Shown in pieces: positions 32,726 to 40,151 of a stretch of DNA of 64,000 nt. Each line of letters starts with the position of its first letter. Position 1 is the first letter of the stretch. Location: positions 4,294,001 through 4,358,000 of the forward strand of contig NZ_CP107532.1 in assembly GCF_025813715.1 (NCBI RefSeq), read 5' to 3'. Origin of the DNA: Methylobacterium sp. FF17. GTDB taxonomy: Bacteria; Pseudomonadota; Alphaproteobacteria; Rhizobiales; Beijerinckiaceae. The notes under the pieces were generated by a model. The model was not told the origin of the DNA and did no database searches. It was given only the letters and a program-made list of their open reading frames with translations. The position numbers and the translations under genes were made by a program.

Positions 32726-33079
32726 ATGACCGACCAACCCATCACGACCATCGACGACCTGCTCACGCGCCTCGCCGCGTCACGGATGACCGGCGACGGG
32801 GACACGACCCAGCGCCTCGTCACTCTGGGAACGTCCTGGGCCCTCGATGCCGATCTCGACGCCGAGTTTGCGCATTACGGCATCTACTGGGACGCCGCGA
32901 GCCCGGAGGAGGTCGCTGATGCCGACGCGGTCGAGCATCGGGCCATGGCAGACCTCGACCAGCTCCTGGCCGACCCGGCCATCAAGGCCGAATACGAGAA
33001 GGGGCTCCAGGGCCAGCACTACCGGGAGATGCGTGCCGAGCGGACGCGTGAGCCCTCGCTGAGCGACGAGGACGCCTGA
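32726..33079 (+). CDS. Acidic hypothetical protein
   Basis: 117 residues with GAGAGG before the ATG. Acidic, helical: TIDDLLTRLAASRMTGDGDT, YWDAASPEEVADADAVEHRA MADLDQLLADPAIKAEYEKG. Such small acidic proteins in mobile elements can be anti-restriction or DNA-mimic proteins, but there is no direct evidence. Flanked on both sides by the same 21-bp hairpin. Confidence 0.5.
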   Translation: MTDQPITTIDDLLTRLAASRMTGDGDTTQRLVTLGTSWALDADLDAEFAHYGIYWDAASPEEVADADAVEHRAMADLDQLLADPAIKAEYEKGLQGQHYREMRAERTREPSLSDEDA

Positions 33080-33096
33080 GGCCGTCGCCTCCGTCA

Positions 33097-33117
33097 CGCG
33101 CCCGGCGGCAGGGGCGC
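33097..33117. repeat. 21-bp intergenic hairpin repeat, copy 2
   Basis: Second exact copy of 32666-32686, again directly downstream of a stop codon and upstream of the next gene. Confidence 0.75.
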
Positions 33118-33159
33118 ATCACGACAATCCCTGCACCCCCGATCCCCAGGAGCCCGACC

Positions 33160-33567
33160 GTGGCCAAGGCTAAGACGAAGGCGAACATCTCCGCAACCAC
33201 GTTCGACGGCGCCGAGGCGTGGCGCTCCCTCGATCCTGAGGCACAGGCCCGGATCGGCGCGGCCGCGCTCGAAAAGATGGTCGCGAAGGCGATCTTCGAG
33301 GTCGAATTCTCCGCCACTGCAGCGGGCCGCGCCGCGGTGGTGGCGCTGGAAATGGCGGATAATCTGCTCCACGTGGCCGTCCTCGGTAAGGACGGGCTGG
33401 ACGACCGCCTTTGGACCGACGTCGTCGGTCGGCGCGTAACGTACCGCGTCCCCTCCGTGCTGGGCATATTCTGCCATTCCTGCGGCTATTCGGACGCCGA
33501 CGATTGCGAGGACACGAGCGGCGGATGGGCGTCGGACACCCTGTGTGCCGCTTGCGCCCAGGGATAA
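33160..33567 (+). CDS. Hypothetical protein with C-terminal zinc-ribbon-like cysteines
   Basis: 135 residues from GTG 33160. The N-terminus is lysine-rich, the middle has RIGAAALEKMVAKAIFEVEF, and the C-terminus contains CHSCGYSDADDCED and LCAACAQ, two CxxC pairs that could hold zinc. No family recognised. Confidence 0.5.
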   Translation: MAKAKTKANISATTFDGAEAWRSLDPEAQARIGAAALEKMVAKAIFEVEFSATAAGRAAVVALEMADNLLHVAVLGKDGLDDRLWTDVVGRRVTYRVPSVLGIFCHSCGYSDADDCEDTSGGWASDTLCAACAQG

Positions 33568-33638
33568 CCCCGGCCTCGGTAGTGCACCCCTAGACCCGAA
33601 CGTTGACCCGACCCATCGAGAGCTGAGATCGTCGATCC

Positions 33639-34094
33639 ATGCCGACATACGAGATCCTCGTCGACCGCGCTGTCGACCTGTCCGATGGCCAGTGGCTCCT
33701 CGCCGAGGCGGCCGGCCTGGACGGGCTGCTCCCCCTGGAGACGGCCCGCTGGGCGCCCGAGCTCGCGGGGCCATTCCGCATGCCTATGTTCTCCGCCGCC
33801 CAGCTTCGCGCCGCGGTGAAGCGCGGCAAGCTGAAGGGCTTCCAGCCCGGGCACGGCATCCTCGTCACCCGTCGCGCCCTGCAGGATTGGAGAGACCAGA
33901 CGTGGCACGCCCCAAGGAACCCGCCCGCCTCGTCTGGGACTGCGACCGGACCGTCTGGGCCATCAAGGACACCGTCGCCGGCAAGCCGTGGAAGCGCCGA
34001 ACACGCCACGGCCGAGAGGATCGCTCAGCGGCTGAAAGCGAGTTCGCGGTCTACCTCGCCGAGCGGTCGCGTATCGAGCAGGAAAGGCTTCTAG
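33639..34094 (+). CDS. Excisionase-like protein overlapping integrase
   Basis: The part encoded before 33,902 reads as a small winged-helix excisionase: MPMFSAAQLRAAVKRGKLKG FQPGHGILVTRRALQDWRDQ. The frame stays open to 34,094, adding a Ser/Pro-rich tail that overlaps the integrase by 193 bases in another frame and probably has no function. It would direct excision of the element with the adjacent integrase. Confidence 0.6.
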   Translation: MPTYEILVDRAVDLSDGQWLLAEAAGLDGLLPLETARWAPELAGPFRMPMFSAAQLRAAVKRGKLKGFQPGHGILVTRRALQDWRDQTWHAPRNPPASSGTATGPSGPSRTPSPASRGSAEHATAERIAQRLKASSRSTSPSGRVSSRKGF

Positions 34095-35206
34095 GCGAGC
34101 CAGACGCCGACGACCCGGCCAACAAGGACCCGAGGCTGATCAGCATCGCCACGTGCCTCGCGCACTACGGGGCGCTGCAGGAGGGGACGAAGAACGCCGC
34201 GCTCACCGGCCAGCACCTCACGCACCTGCTCCGCCACTGGAAGGGGAAGACGCTCGCCCAGGTCACGGGCAAGACCTGCCGGGCCTACACCGCCGCCCGG
34301 ACCGGCGAGACCTATTCGGCGCCGGGCTCGAAGAAGGTCAAGTTCGTGCAGGTTCCGACGGCCAGGCGCGAGCTCCAGACGCTGTCGGCCGCCATCGGCG
34401 CCTGGCACAAGGAGTTCACCCTGACCGCCAAGCCGGTGGTGTCGCTGCCCGAGGCTGGGGAAGCGCATCCGGACTGGCTGACCGAGGGCGAGTACGCCCG
34501 GCTGCTCAAGGCTGCGCAGGGATGGCGCTGGGCCTCGACGGACCTGGCGACACGCGAGCCCCAATGGGAGCGCATCGACGGCCTGCCCCACGACCCGTCG
34601 GACCACCTCGCCAGGTTCTGCGAGATCGGCTTCTACTCGGGCACCAGGAGCGCGGCCATCCTCGACCTGCGCTGGCGCCGGCACCGCATTGCCGGGTTCA
34701 TCGACTTCGCATCGACGACGTTGTTTCGGTGCGGGCCGGAGGCGCCGGTGTCCCGGAAGCGGCAGACGCCGTGCCGCATCCACGACAGGTTGTTGCCCCT
34801 GCTGTCGGCCTGGCGCGAGGCGGATCTCGCCAAGGGCATCGGCCGGGTAGTGAGCGACCACGGGACCGAGATCAAGCGCGTGTCGAAGGGCTTCCGGCTG
34901 GCCGCCATCCGAGCCTGCCTAGACCTTCGCGAGATCGACGGGACGTACCGGGTCGGGGGCGGGGCCGTGGGCTACGACGAGGACGGGGACGAAGCCGACG
35001 TGCCCGAGACCGAGGACGACGCCGGCATCGACGAGATGGGCTGGCCCACGCCCCACATCCTCAGGCACACGCGCGCGACGCTGGCACTCGCGAAGGGCGT
35101 GCCGGTGCAGGAGGTCGCCGAGTTCCTCGGGCTGACGCCGGGTGTCGTGCTGAAGACCTACGGCCACACCGCGTCCGAGTATCAGAAGCGGATGGCAGCG
35201 GCCTGA
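33902..35206 (+). CDS. int: Tyrosine-type site-specific integrase
   Basis: 434 residues from GTG 33902. N-terminal arm-binding and SAM-like core-binding parts precede a catalytic domain with GTRSAAILDLRW (first catalytic Arg), HILRHTRATLALAKG (HxxR region) and the nucleophile Tyr in KTYGHTASEYQKRM. It carries out integration and excision at the attachment site, here most likely the tRNA-Gly 3' end seen 2 kb downstream. The excisionase-like gene overlaps its start. Confidence 0.9.
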   Translation: MARPKEPARLVWDCDRTVWAIKDTVAGKPWKRRTRHGREDRSAAESEFAVYLAERSRIEQERLLGEPDADDPANKDPRLISIATCLAHYGALQEGTKNAALTGQHLTHLLRHWKGKTLAQVTGKTCRAYTAARTGETYSAPGSKKVKFVQVPTARRELQTLSAAIGAWHKEFTLTAKPVVSLPEAGEAHPDWLTEGEYARLLKAAQGWRWASTDLATREPQWERIDGLPHDPSDHLARFCEIGFYSGTRSAAILDLRWRRHRIAGFIDFASTTLFRCGPEAPVSRKRQTPCRIHDRLLPLLSAWREADLAKGIGRVVSDHGTEIKRVSKGFRLAAIRACLDLREIDGTYRVGGGAVGYDEDGDEADVPETEDDAGIDEMGWPTPHILRHTRATLALAKGVPVQEVAEFLGLTPGVVLKTYGHTASEYQKRMAAA

Positions 35207-35216
35207 TCGGGCGAAT

Positions 35217-35275
35217 GGTAATTATTTCACTACCGGGCCTTGCCGCCGGTCCGATGTGGTAGTAATTTAACTACC
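35217..35275. promoter_or_regulatory. Pair of 18-bp imperfect palindromes after the integrase
   Basis: GGTAATTATTTCACTACC (35217-35234) and GGTAGTAATTTAACTACC (35258-35275) match at 15 of 18 positions and the second is nearly self-complementary (GGTAG...CTACC). They lie 41 bases apart, just downstream of the integrase stop, in an AT-rich patch. Candidate arm-type sites for integrase or excisionase, or operators for the next gene. Confidence 0.55.
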
Positions 35276-35314
35276 AGCCGGGGAGGCGGTCTCTCACGGC
35301 ACAGGAACCCGACC

Positions 35315-35875
35315 ATGAGCACCCACGCCGACCCCGCCCACCCCGCCATCGCGGCCATCCTGGCCCTCGACCTCGAAGGCTTCGGGAACGACCACTCCAG
35401 GATCGCGGCCGCCCTCAGCCCCCACGTCATCGCCATGCCAGTTCTGCGGGATTGGTCCTGCGACGACGAGTGGGACGCCGTCGAGGAGGCATGCTCGACC
35501 GCCAGGTTGTTCGTCGAGGCCGTCGAGCTCCCGTCTGGGAAGGACCCCTGGATGACCTGCCAGAACTACTTCGACCGCCTGCGCAAGATGCAGGTCGCCC
35601 ACCGCAAGAACATCATCCTCGACCGCCTGGGCACCTTCCCGGGCTACAAGCTAAGGGTCCAAGCCTGGGGGGCCTGCGACCGCATCCAGATCTGGCCGAA
35701 TGAACTGTCGATTGACCTGACGGCCCCGATCCTCTCCCTCGACGCGAACGCCACGCGCCGTGAGGTCGAGATCGCAATCGACGCCTGGAATGCCGGCCAC
35801 AACCGCGGCCTGAACGAGGGGGCCGACCGCATCAGGCAGGGCATCAGGGACCTGCTCGGGATCGAGGCCGCCTGA
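35315..35875 (+). CDS. Hypothetical protein of integrative element
   Basis: 186 residues from ATG 35315. Contains LRDWSCDDEWDAVEEACSTA RLFVEAV and NYFDRLRKMQVAHRKNIILD RLG; a mostly helical cytoplasmic protein without recognised domain. The palindromes at 35,217-35,275 lie directly upstream. Confidence 0.55.
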   Translation: MSTHADPAHPAIAAILALDLEGFGNDHSRIAAALSPHVIAMPVLRDWSCDDEWDAVEEACSTARLFVEAVELPSGKDPWMTCQNYFDRLRKMQVAHRKNIILDRLGTFPGYKLRVQAWGACDRIQIWPNELSIDLTAPILSLDANATRREVEIAIDAWNAGHNRGLNEGADRIRQGIRDLLGIEAA

Positions 35876-35901
35876 GGCCCGAGAGCATCGCCATCATTGA
35901 A

Positions 35902-35927
35902 CGGCCGCCTCGCCATCGGGGCGGCCG
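35902..35927. terminator. Intergenic hairpin
   Basis: CGGCCGCC (35902-35909) pairs with GGCGGCCG (35920-35927) around a 10-base loop, 27 bases after a stop codon. It occupies the same place relative to genes as the 21-bp hairpins at 32,666 and 33,097 but differs in sequence. No T-run follows. Confidence 0.45.
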
Positions 35928-35964
35928 CAGTCGTATTGATGCCCTCGAACGAGGACCTGACACC

Positions 35965-36276
35965 GTGGCCACTCCCCCATCCAAGCCCCGCCGCGAGGCC
36001 AAGGTCGACCTCTCCGGCCTATCCCCGGAACAGGTCCGAACCCGACGCGGCGTCGTCAACCTCGGGACGCTGGCCTTCGGCCCCCGGTGGCAGACCGATC
36101 TCGCAGCGGCCCTCTCCCAGGAAGCCGGACGACGGATCGGCCAGGCGCAGGTGTCGCACTGGATCTCCGGCGAGCGCCCGGTGCCCGAGGCCCTCGTCGA
36201 GCCCCTCCGGGTGGTGGCGATGCGGCTGGCGGAGGACCTGGAACGGCGGGCCAGCCAGATCCGCGAGGACTGGTAG
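35965..36276 (+). CDS. Small HTH-type regulator
   Basis: 103 residues from GTG 35965. WQTDLAAALSQEAGRRIGQA QVSHWISGERPVPEALVEPL has the Cro/XRE look, with QAQVSHWISGERPVPE as recognition helix and following turn. Basic N-terminus. It converges on the Abi_C gene. Confidence 0.65.
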   Translation: MATPPSKPRREAKVDLSGLSPEQVRTRRGVVNLGTLAFGPRWQTDLAAALSQEAGRRIGQAQVSHWISGERPVPEALVEPLRVVAMRLAEDLERRASQIREDW

Positions 36277-36292
36277 CCGGGCAGATCGGGCG

Positions 36293-37057
36293 TCATGCCT
36301 TCCCGCGTTCCAGGTGGGTCTCGACGAGGAAGGTCGCGACCGCGCCGGCGGCGTTGACGGCGAGGCTGGCGTGCCGCGCCGACGGTTTCACCGGCGCGCC
36401 CGCCTCCTTCGACAGCCCCCGGCCGTGCGCGTCTGATAGGCGGTTGCGCAGGGTCCCGAGGCCGTTCACCAGGTTCATCGCGCCACCGAGGATGGCCTTG
36501 ATCGGCTCCTCGGTGTGCTGGTCCGGAGCGAGGCGCAGTACCTTCGCCACCGCCCCGTACAGCTTGGGAAGGTCGTCCTTCTCGGCATAGGCCACGCCCC
36601 GGTCGTCGAGGATGCGCTTGCACACCGCTTCGACCAGCGTGCGGGCGACGGTGATGGCGCCCTCCGGATCGGACGTCCGGCGCGCGAGGGCCTTGGTCCA
36701 GACCGCGTGGACGCCGTCGGCATCGAAGGTCGCCAGCGCGTCCGAGACCACCGCATCCCCGGGCGCCCGGTTGCGCCCCTCCAGGTGGTCGATCAGCGGC
36801 GTGAACGCCTCGCGGATGAAGGCGCGCCGTTCCTGGTACCGCCCGAGCTTGTCCTTGATGAAGGGCCAGAACGCGTCGAGCGTCCGGGATGTCCGGACGA
36901 AGTCAGGGAGCAGGGCCCTGACCTCGGCGTCGGCGATGAACTCGCGGCGCAGGTGCTCGTAGATATGGCCGTCGCTGGACCGGCCCGTCGCATGCTCGAT
37001 GAGGATGCCCTCCATCATCGCGACCTGCTCCAGCCGGCTCTCCGGAATATCGTCCAC
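36293..37057 (-). CDS. Abi_C (abortive infection C-terminal) family protein
   Basis: 254 residues. The C-terminal half fits the Abi_C/HEPN-like pattern: DPEGAITVARTLVEAVCKRI LDDRG, DLPKLYGAVAKVLRLAPDQH, GGAMNLVNGLGTLRNRLSDA HG (the RNxxSDAHG motif) and SLAVNAAGAVATFLVETHL. HEPN-type proteins are often RNases acting in phage abortive infection; RN...H in LRNRLSDAHG may be the RNase motif. The N-terminal half is unassigned. It is the last gene before the tRNA-derived attachment site, the usual place for defence cargo. Confidence 0.83.
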   Translation of the reverse strand: MDDIPESRLEQVAMMEGILIEHATGRSSDGHIYEHLRREFIADAEVRALLPDFVRTSRTLDAFWPFIKDKLGRYQERRAFIREAFTPLIDHLEGRNRAPGDAVVSDALATFDADGVHAVWTKALARRTSDPEGAITVARTLVEAVCKRILDDRGVAYAEKDDLPKLYGAVAKVLRLAPDQHTEEPIKAILGGAMNLVNGLGTLRNRLSDAHGRGLSKEAGAPVKPSARHASLAVNAAGAVATFLVETHLERGKA

Positions 37058-37220
37058 GCGTGCCCCCGGGCGGCCCCGGGTCCGGGGCGGTAATGGGTCG
37101 GAAACCCCGCGTCCGGGTTCGATTGGCCGGTGACGGGATTGAACGGCGTCGCACGGGAGAGCATGCTTTCCCTAGGCGCGCGGCGCAGCCCCGAGGGCAT
37201 CATGGGACTGGAACCGTGCG

Positions 37221-37265
37221 TTGCCAAGGTTGGGGTCGAGGGTTCGAATCCCTTCGCCCGCTCCA
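37221..37265 (+). other. tRNA-Gly(GCC) 3' fragment, right attachment site (attR)
   Basis: The 45 bases from the anticodon loop (TTGCCAAGG) through the variable region and T-arm (GGTTCGAATCC) to the acceptor strand and CCA (CGCCCGCTCCA) match the 3' half of a tRNA-Gly(GCC). The 5' half (GCGGGCG, D-arm) is absent; the preceding sequence does not pair. This is what a tRNA-integrating element leaves at its distal end. The intact tRNA should stand at the other end, to the left, and was not noticed in the window. Confidence 0.83.
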
Positions 37266-37288
37266 GTTTTCCGTTACCATGCGACAGG

Positions 37289-38305
37289 TCAAGCGTCCTT
37301 CGGGGCGCTTTTCGCGTTTTCGGACCCGGCCGCGAATCCGCTCCGGTAGGTGGCCGGGCTCGTGCCGAAGCGGCGCCGAAAGGGCTGGCGCAGGGCGGCG
37401 GCGCTGGTAAAGCCCGCCGCCTCGGCAACCGCGTCGAGCGTCCGGTCCCGCCGTTCCAGGAGGTCGCGCGCACGCGCGAGCCGGAGATCGAGCAACCAGC
37501 GGGCCGGCGTGGTCCCGGTGGCGGCCGCGAAGCGCCGCAGGAACGTTCGCCCACTCATCCCGGCACGGATCGCGAGGGTAGCGAGCGGCCAGTCGCCGGC
37601 CGGGTCCGCCCGCATCGCGTCGAGCAGCGGGCCGAGCCGGGCGGCCTCATGGCTCACGGGGACCGCGCCCTCGACGACCTGGGCCTGGGCGCCGTCGCGG
37701 TGGGGCGGAACCACGAGGCGGCGCGCAACCCGGTTGGCGGCCGCGGCACCGAAATCCCGGCGCACGAGGTGCAGGCAGAGGTCGATCCCGGCGGCGCTGC
37801 CGGCCGAGGTCAGGATCGCGCCCTCGTCGACGTAGAGCACGTCGGGCGTGAAGCGGATGCCCGGGTAGCGGGCGGTCAGCGCTTCGGCATGGCGCCAATG
37901 GGTGGTCGCGCGCCGCCCGTCCAGCAGTCCCGCCGCCGCGAGAACGAAGACGCCCGAACAGATCGACAGGATGCGCGCACCGCGCGTCGCCGCCGCGCGT
38001 AGGGCCGCGACCAGCGCTTCCGGCACCGGCATCGCGGCTCCACGCCAGCCCGGGACCACGATCGTGCCGGCGCAGGCCAGAAGGTCGAGGCCGCCATCGG
38101 CGAGGAGTCGCACCCCGCCCTCGGCCCGCATCGGGCCGGGATCGAGGCCTGCCACGGCGAAGCGGTACCACGCCTCCCCCATCTCGGGACGTGGCAGGCC
38201 GAAAACCTCGACGGCGACACCGAACTCGAAGGTGCAGAGCCCGTCATAGGCCAGCACCACCACGAGGCGGTCGGAGACGGGGAGGCGAACCTGCGGATTT
38301 GGCAT
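37289..38305 (-). CDS. ftrA: GlxA/FtrA-type AraC-family transcriptional regulator
   Basis: 338 residues from ATG 38305. The N-terminal DJ-1/PfpI-like domain (LAYDGLCTFEFGVAVEVFG, ILSICSGVFVLAAAGLLDGR with the nucleophile-elbow Cys, TTHWRHAEAL) is followed by an AraC HTH domain (LAIRAGMSGRTFLRRFAAAT GTTPARWL ... LDAVAEAAGFTSAAALRQPF RRRFGTSPATYR). This pairing is typical of FtrA. The divergent gene encodes a rhodanese, an association I recall for FtrA genes. First gene on the core side of the tRNA fragment. Confidence 0.9.
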   Translation of the reverse strand: MPNPQVRLPVSDRLVVVLAYDGLCTFEFGVAVEVFGLPRPEMGEAWYRFAVAGLDPGPMRAEGGVRLLADGGLDLLACAGTIVVPGWRGAAMPVPEALVAALRAAATRGARILSICSGVFVLAAAGLLDGRRATTHWRHAEALTARYPGIRFTPDVLYVDEGAILTSAGSAAGIDLCLHLVRRDFGAAAANRVARRLVVPPHRDGAQAQVVEGAVPVSHEAARLGPLLDAMRADPAGDWPLATLAIRAGMSGRTFLRRFAAATGTTPARWLLDLRLARARDLLERRDRTLDAVAEAAGFTSAAALRQPFRRRFGTSPATYRSGFAAGSENAKSAPKDA

Positions 38306-38390
38306 GAGCGCAACGCTAACTGGCAATCCGGCCCGCCGCCAAGCAGCGCGCCCGCTGTTACGCCTGAGCGGCACCCACAGGAGGCAACCC

Positions 38391-38831
38391 ATGAGCATCG
38401 TGAGCGCCATACCCGCCAGTCCGCCCGAGATCACGCGCGACCATTTCCGCCGTCGCCTCGCCCTGGAGACCGACTGCGCCGACGTGGCAAGTGCCCTGCG
38501 AGCGGGCGCGCCCGACTTCGTGCTGCTCCATGTCGTCGGCTCCGCCGATACCTTCGCGCGCCGTCATATCCCCGGGGCGCTCCACCTGCCCCTTTCCAGC
38601 ATCACGGCGGAGCGCATGGGGGCCTGGCCGGCGGACACGCTGTTCGTGGTCTACTGCACCGGCCCCCATTGTAACGGCGCCGACCGGGCGGCCCTGCGGC
38701 TCGCCGAACTCGGCCGGCCAGTGAAGCTCATGCTCGGCGGCCTCGCGGGCTGGGCCGATGAGGGTCTGGCGTTCGCCAGCCTCGATGCTGTCGGCGATGC
38801 ATCGGGGTCACCGCCCGAATCCGAAGACTGA
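38391..38831 (+). CDS. Rhodanese-domain protein
   Basis: 146 residues from ATG 38391 with CAGGAGG eight bases upstream. Single rhodanese domain: FVLLHVVGSADTFARRHIPG ALHLP, active-site loop VVYCTGPHCNGADRAALRLA with the catalytic Cys at VYC, and VKLMLGGLAGWADEG at the end. It would transfer sulfane sulfur in the cytoplasm. Divergent from the FtrA-type regulator, which may control it. Confidence 0.88.
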   Translation: MSIVSAIPASPPEITRDHFRRRLALETDCADVASALRAGAPDFVLLHVVGSADTFARRHIPGALHLPLSSITAERMGAWPADTLFVVYCTGPHCNGADRAALRLAELGRPVKLMLGGLAGWADEGLAFASLDAVGDASGSPPESED

Positions 38832-39047
38832 AAATAAGTCTCCCCGGCCCCGACGCGCACTCGGAGTCCGCAGAGTCCGGTGGACGGCTGCCGCCGCGCA
38901 GTCGCGCGGGCAGACCTCGATTCGGCCGGGCGGATCAAGGCTTGGTCCGGGACGGTTCGGCGGCTCGCTTCTTCAATCTTCCTTTACCATAGACGAACAA
39001 ATGTTGGGGGCGGGGCTGCATTCGCGCCCGCCTCCAGCCGGACGGCC

Positions 39048-40151
39048 ATGTTCCTGTTCACCACGCCCCCAGCCAACCCCCGCGACACCGGCGCCAGCCG
39101 GGAGGCGGGCCCGCGCGGGACGGCCACTGCGGCGACGGGACGGGCCGGCGGCGCGAACGGCGTCATCGAGGCGATCCGGGACGGGGCGCAGAGCTCCGGC
39201 GCGGGCTTCGACTACCTCCTGGCCACGGCCCAGCGGGAATCCTCCCTCGACCCCTCGGCCAAGGCCGCGACCTCCTCCGCCACCGGCCTGTTCCAGTTCA
39301 TCGAGCAGACCTGGCTCGGCACCATGAAGAATGCCGGTCCGCGCCTCGGCCTCTCGACCTATGCGGATGCGATCACCCGGGGCGCGGACGGCACCTATTC
39401 GGTGAGCGACCCGGCCGCCAAGCAGACCATCCTCGACCTGCGGCGCGACCCGAAGATCGCCGCCACCATGGCGGGTGCCCTCACCGAGCGGAACCGGGAG
39501 AGCCTCTCGGCGACGCTCGGGCGCGAACCCACGGGGGGCGACCTCTACGCGGCCCATGTTCTCGGCGCGCGGGGTGCGGCCGCCCTGATCGCGACGGCGC
39601 AGGCGAGCCCGGCCCGGGCCGCCGCCCTCGACATGCCGGAAGCGGCCGCAGCCAACCGCAGCCTGTTCTACGAAAAGTCCGGGCGCCCGCGCGGCGCCGC
39701 CGAACTCTACGCGCATCTCGCCACGGCGCGTGCCGGCAGCACGCCACCGGCCGCCGTGACGCTGCCCGAGGGAACGACCGCCTACGCCTCGCTCAACGAG
39801 GGCGGCCTGCGCTCCCTTTTCCAGACCGACGCGCGCCAGCAGGGCGGGGTCTCGGCGAGCGTCGCCCGGCTGTGGCAGGGGCGTACCGGCCAGGAGGCGA
39901 ACCGGGTCGAATCCAGCCGCAGCGCCCCGACCTACTTCCCGCGCTCCGACGGCGCCGATCCCGTTCCGGCGGCCACGGCCGCCCCCGATCCGGAGCCTGC
40001 GTCCTCCGCCACCGCGCCGGCCGCCTCGGCTGCCCTCGTCAATGCGCCGCTGCCGCCGCGTCGACCGGCGGAGTTCGGCGCCCCAGCCCAGGTGGCCCGG
40101 TCCGGCGCCCCCCTCGACCTGTCCCTCTTCACGATCCGGAGCGGCCTATGA
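39048..40151 (+). CDS. Lytic transglycosylase (SLT-type) domain protein
   Basis: 367 residues from ATG 39048. An SLT-like catalytic domain at about 30-130: YLLATAQRESSLDPSAKAAT SSATGLFQFIEQTWLG, with the catalytic Glu in QRESSLDP and the ATGLFQF signature. The C-terminal 150 residues are Ala/Pro-rich linker ending in APLPPRRP and LFTIRSGL. There is no classical signal peptide; secreted transglycosylases of flagellar or type-III type can lack it. It overlaps the DUF2336 gene by four bases. Confidence 0.83.
   Translation: MFLFTTPPANPRDTGASREAGPRGTATAATGRAGGANGVIEAIRDGAQSSGAGFDYLLATAQRESSLDPSAKAATSSATGLFQFIEQTWLGTMKNAGPRLGLSTYADAITRGADGTYSVSDPAAKQTILDLRRDPKIAATMAGALTERNRESLSATLGREPTGGDLYAAHVLGARGAAALIATAQASPARAAALDMPEAAAANRSLFYEKSGRPRGAAELYAHLATARAGSTPPAAVTLPEGTTAYASLNEGGLRSLFQTDARQQGGVSASVARLWQGRTGQEANRVESSRSAPTYFPRSDGADPVPAATAAPDPEPASSATAPAASAALVNAPLPPRRPAEFGAPAQVARSGAPLDLSLFTIRSGL

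Noticed and set aside
32666..33117. CRISPR array
   Set aside because: Only two repeat copies 431 bases apart with a gene between them; no regular spacers or cas genes anywhere in the window.
37015..37554. Minus-strand frame containing LERAKGFEPSTPTLA
   Set aside because: This peptide is the well-known antisense translation of a tRNA 3' end and here simply reflects the tRNA-Gly fragment.
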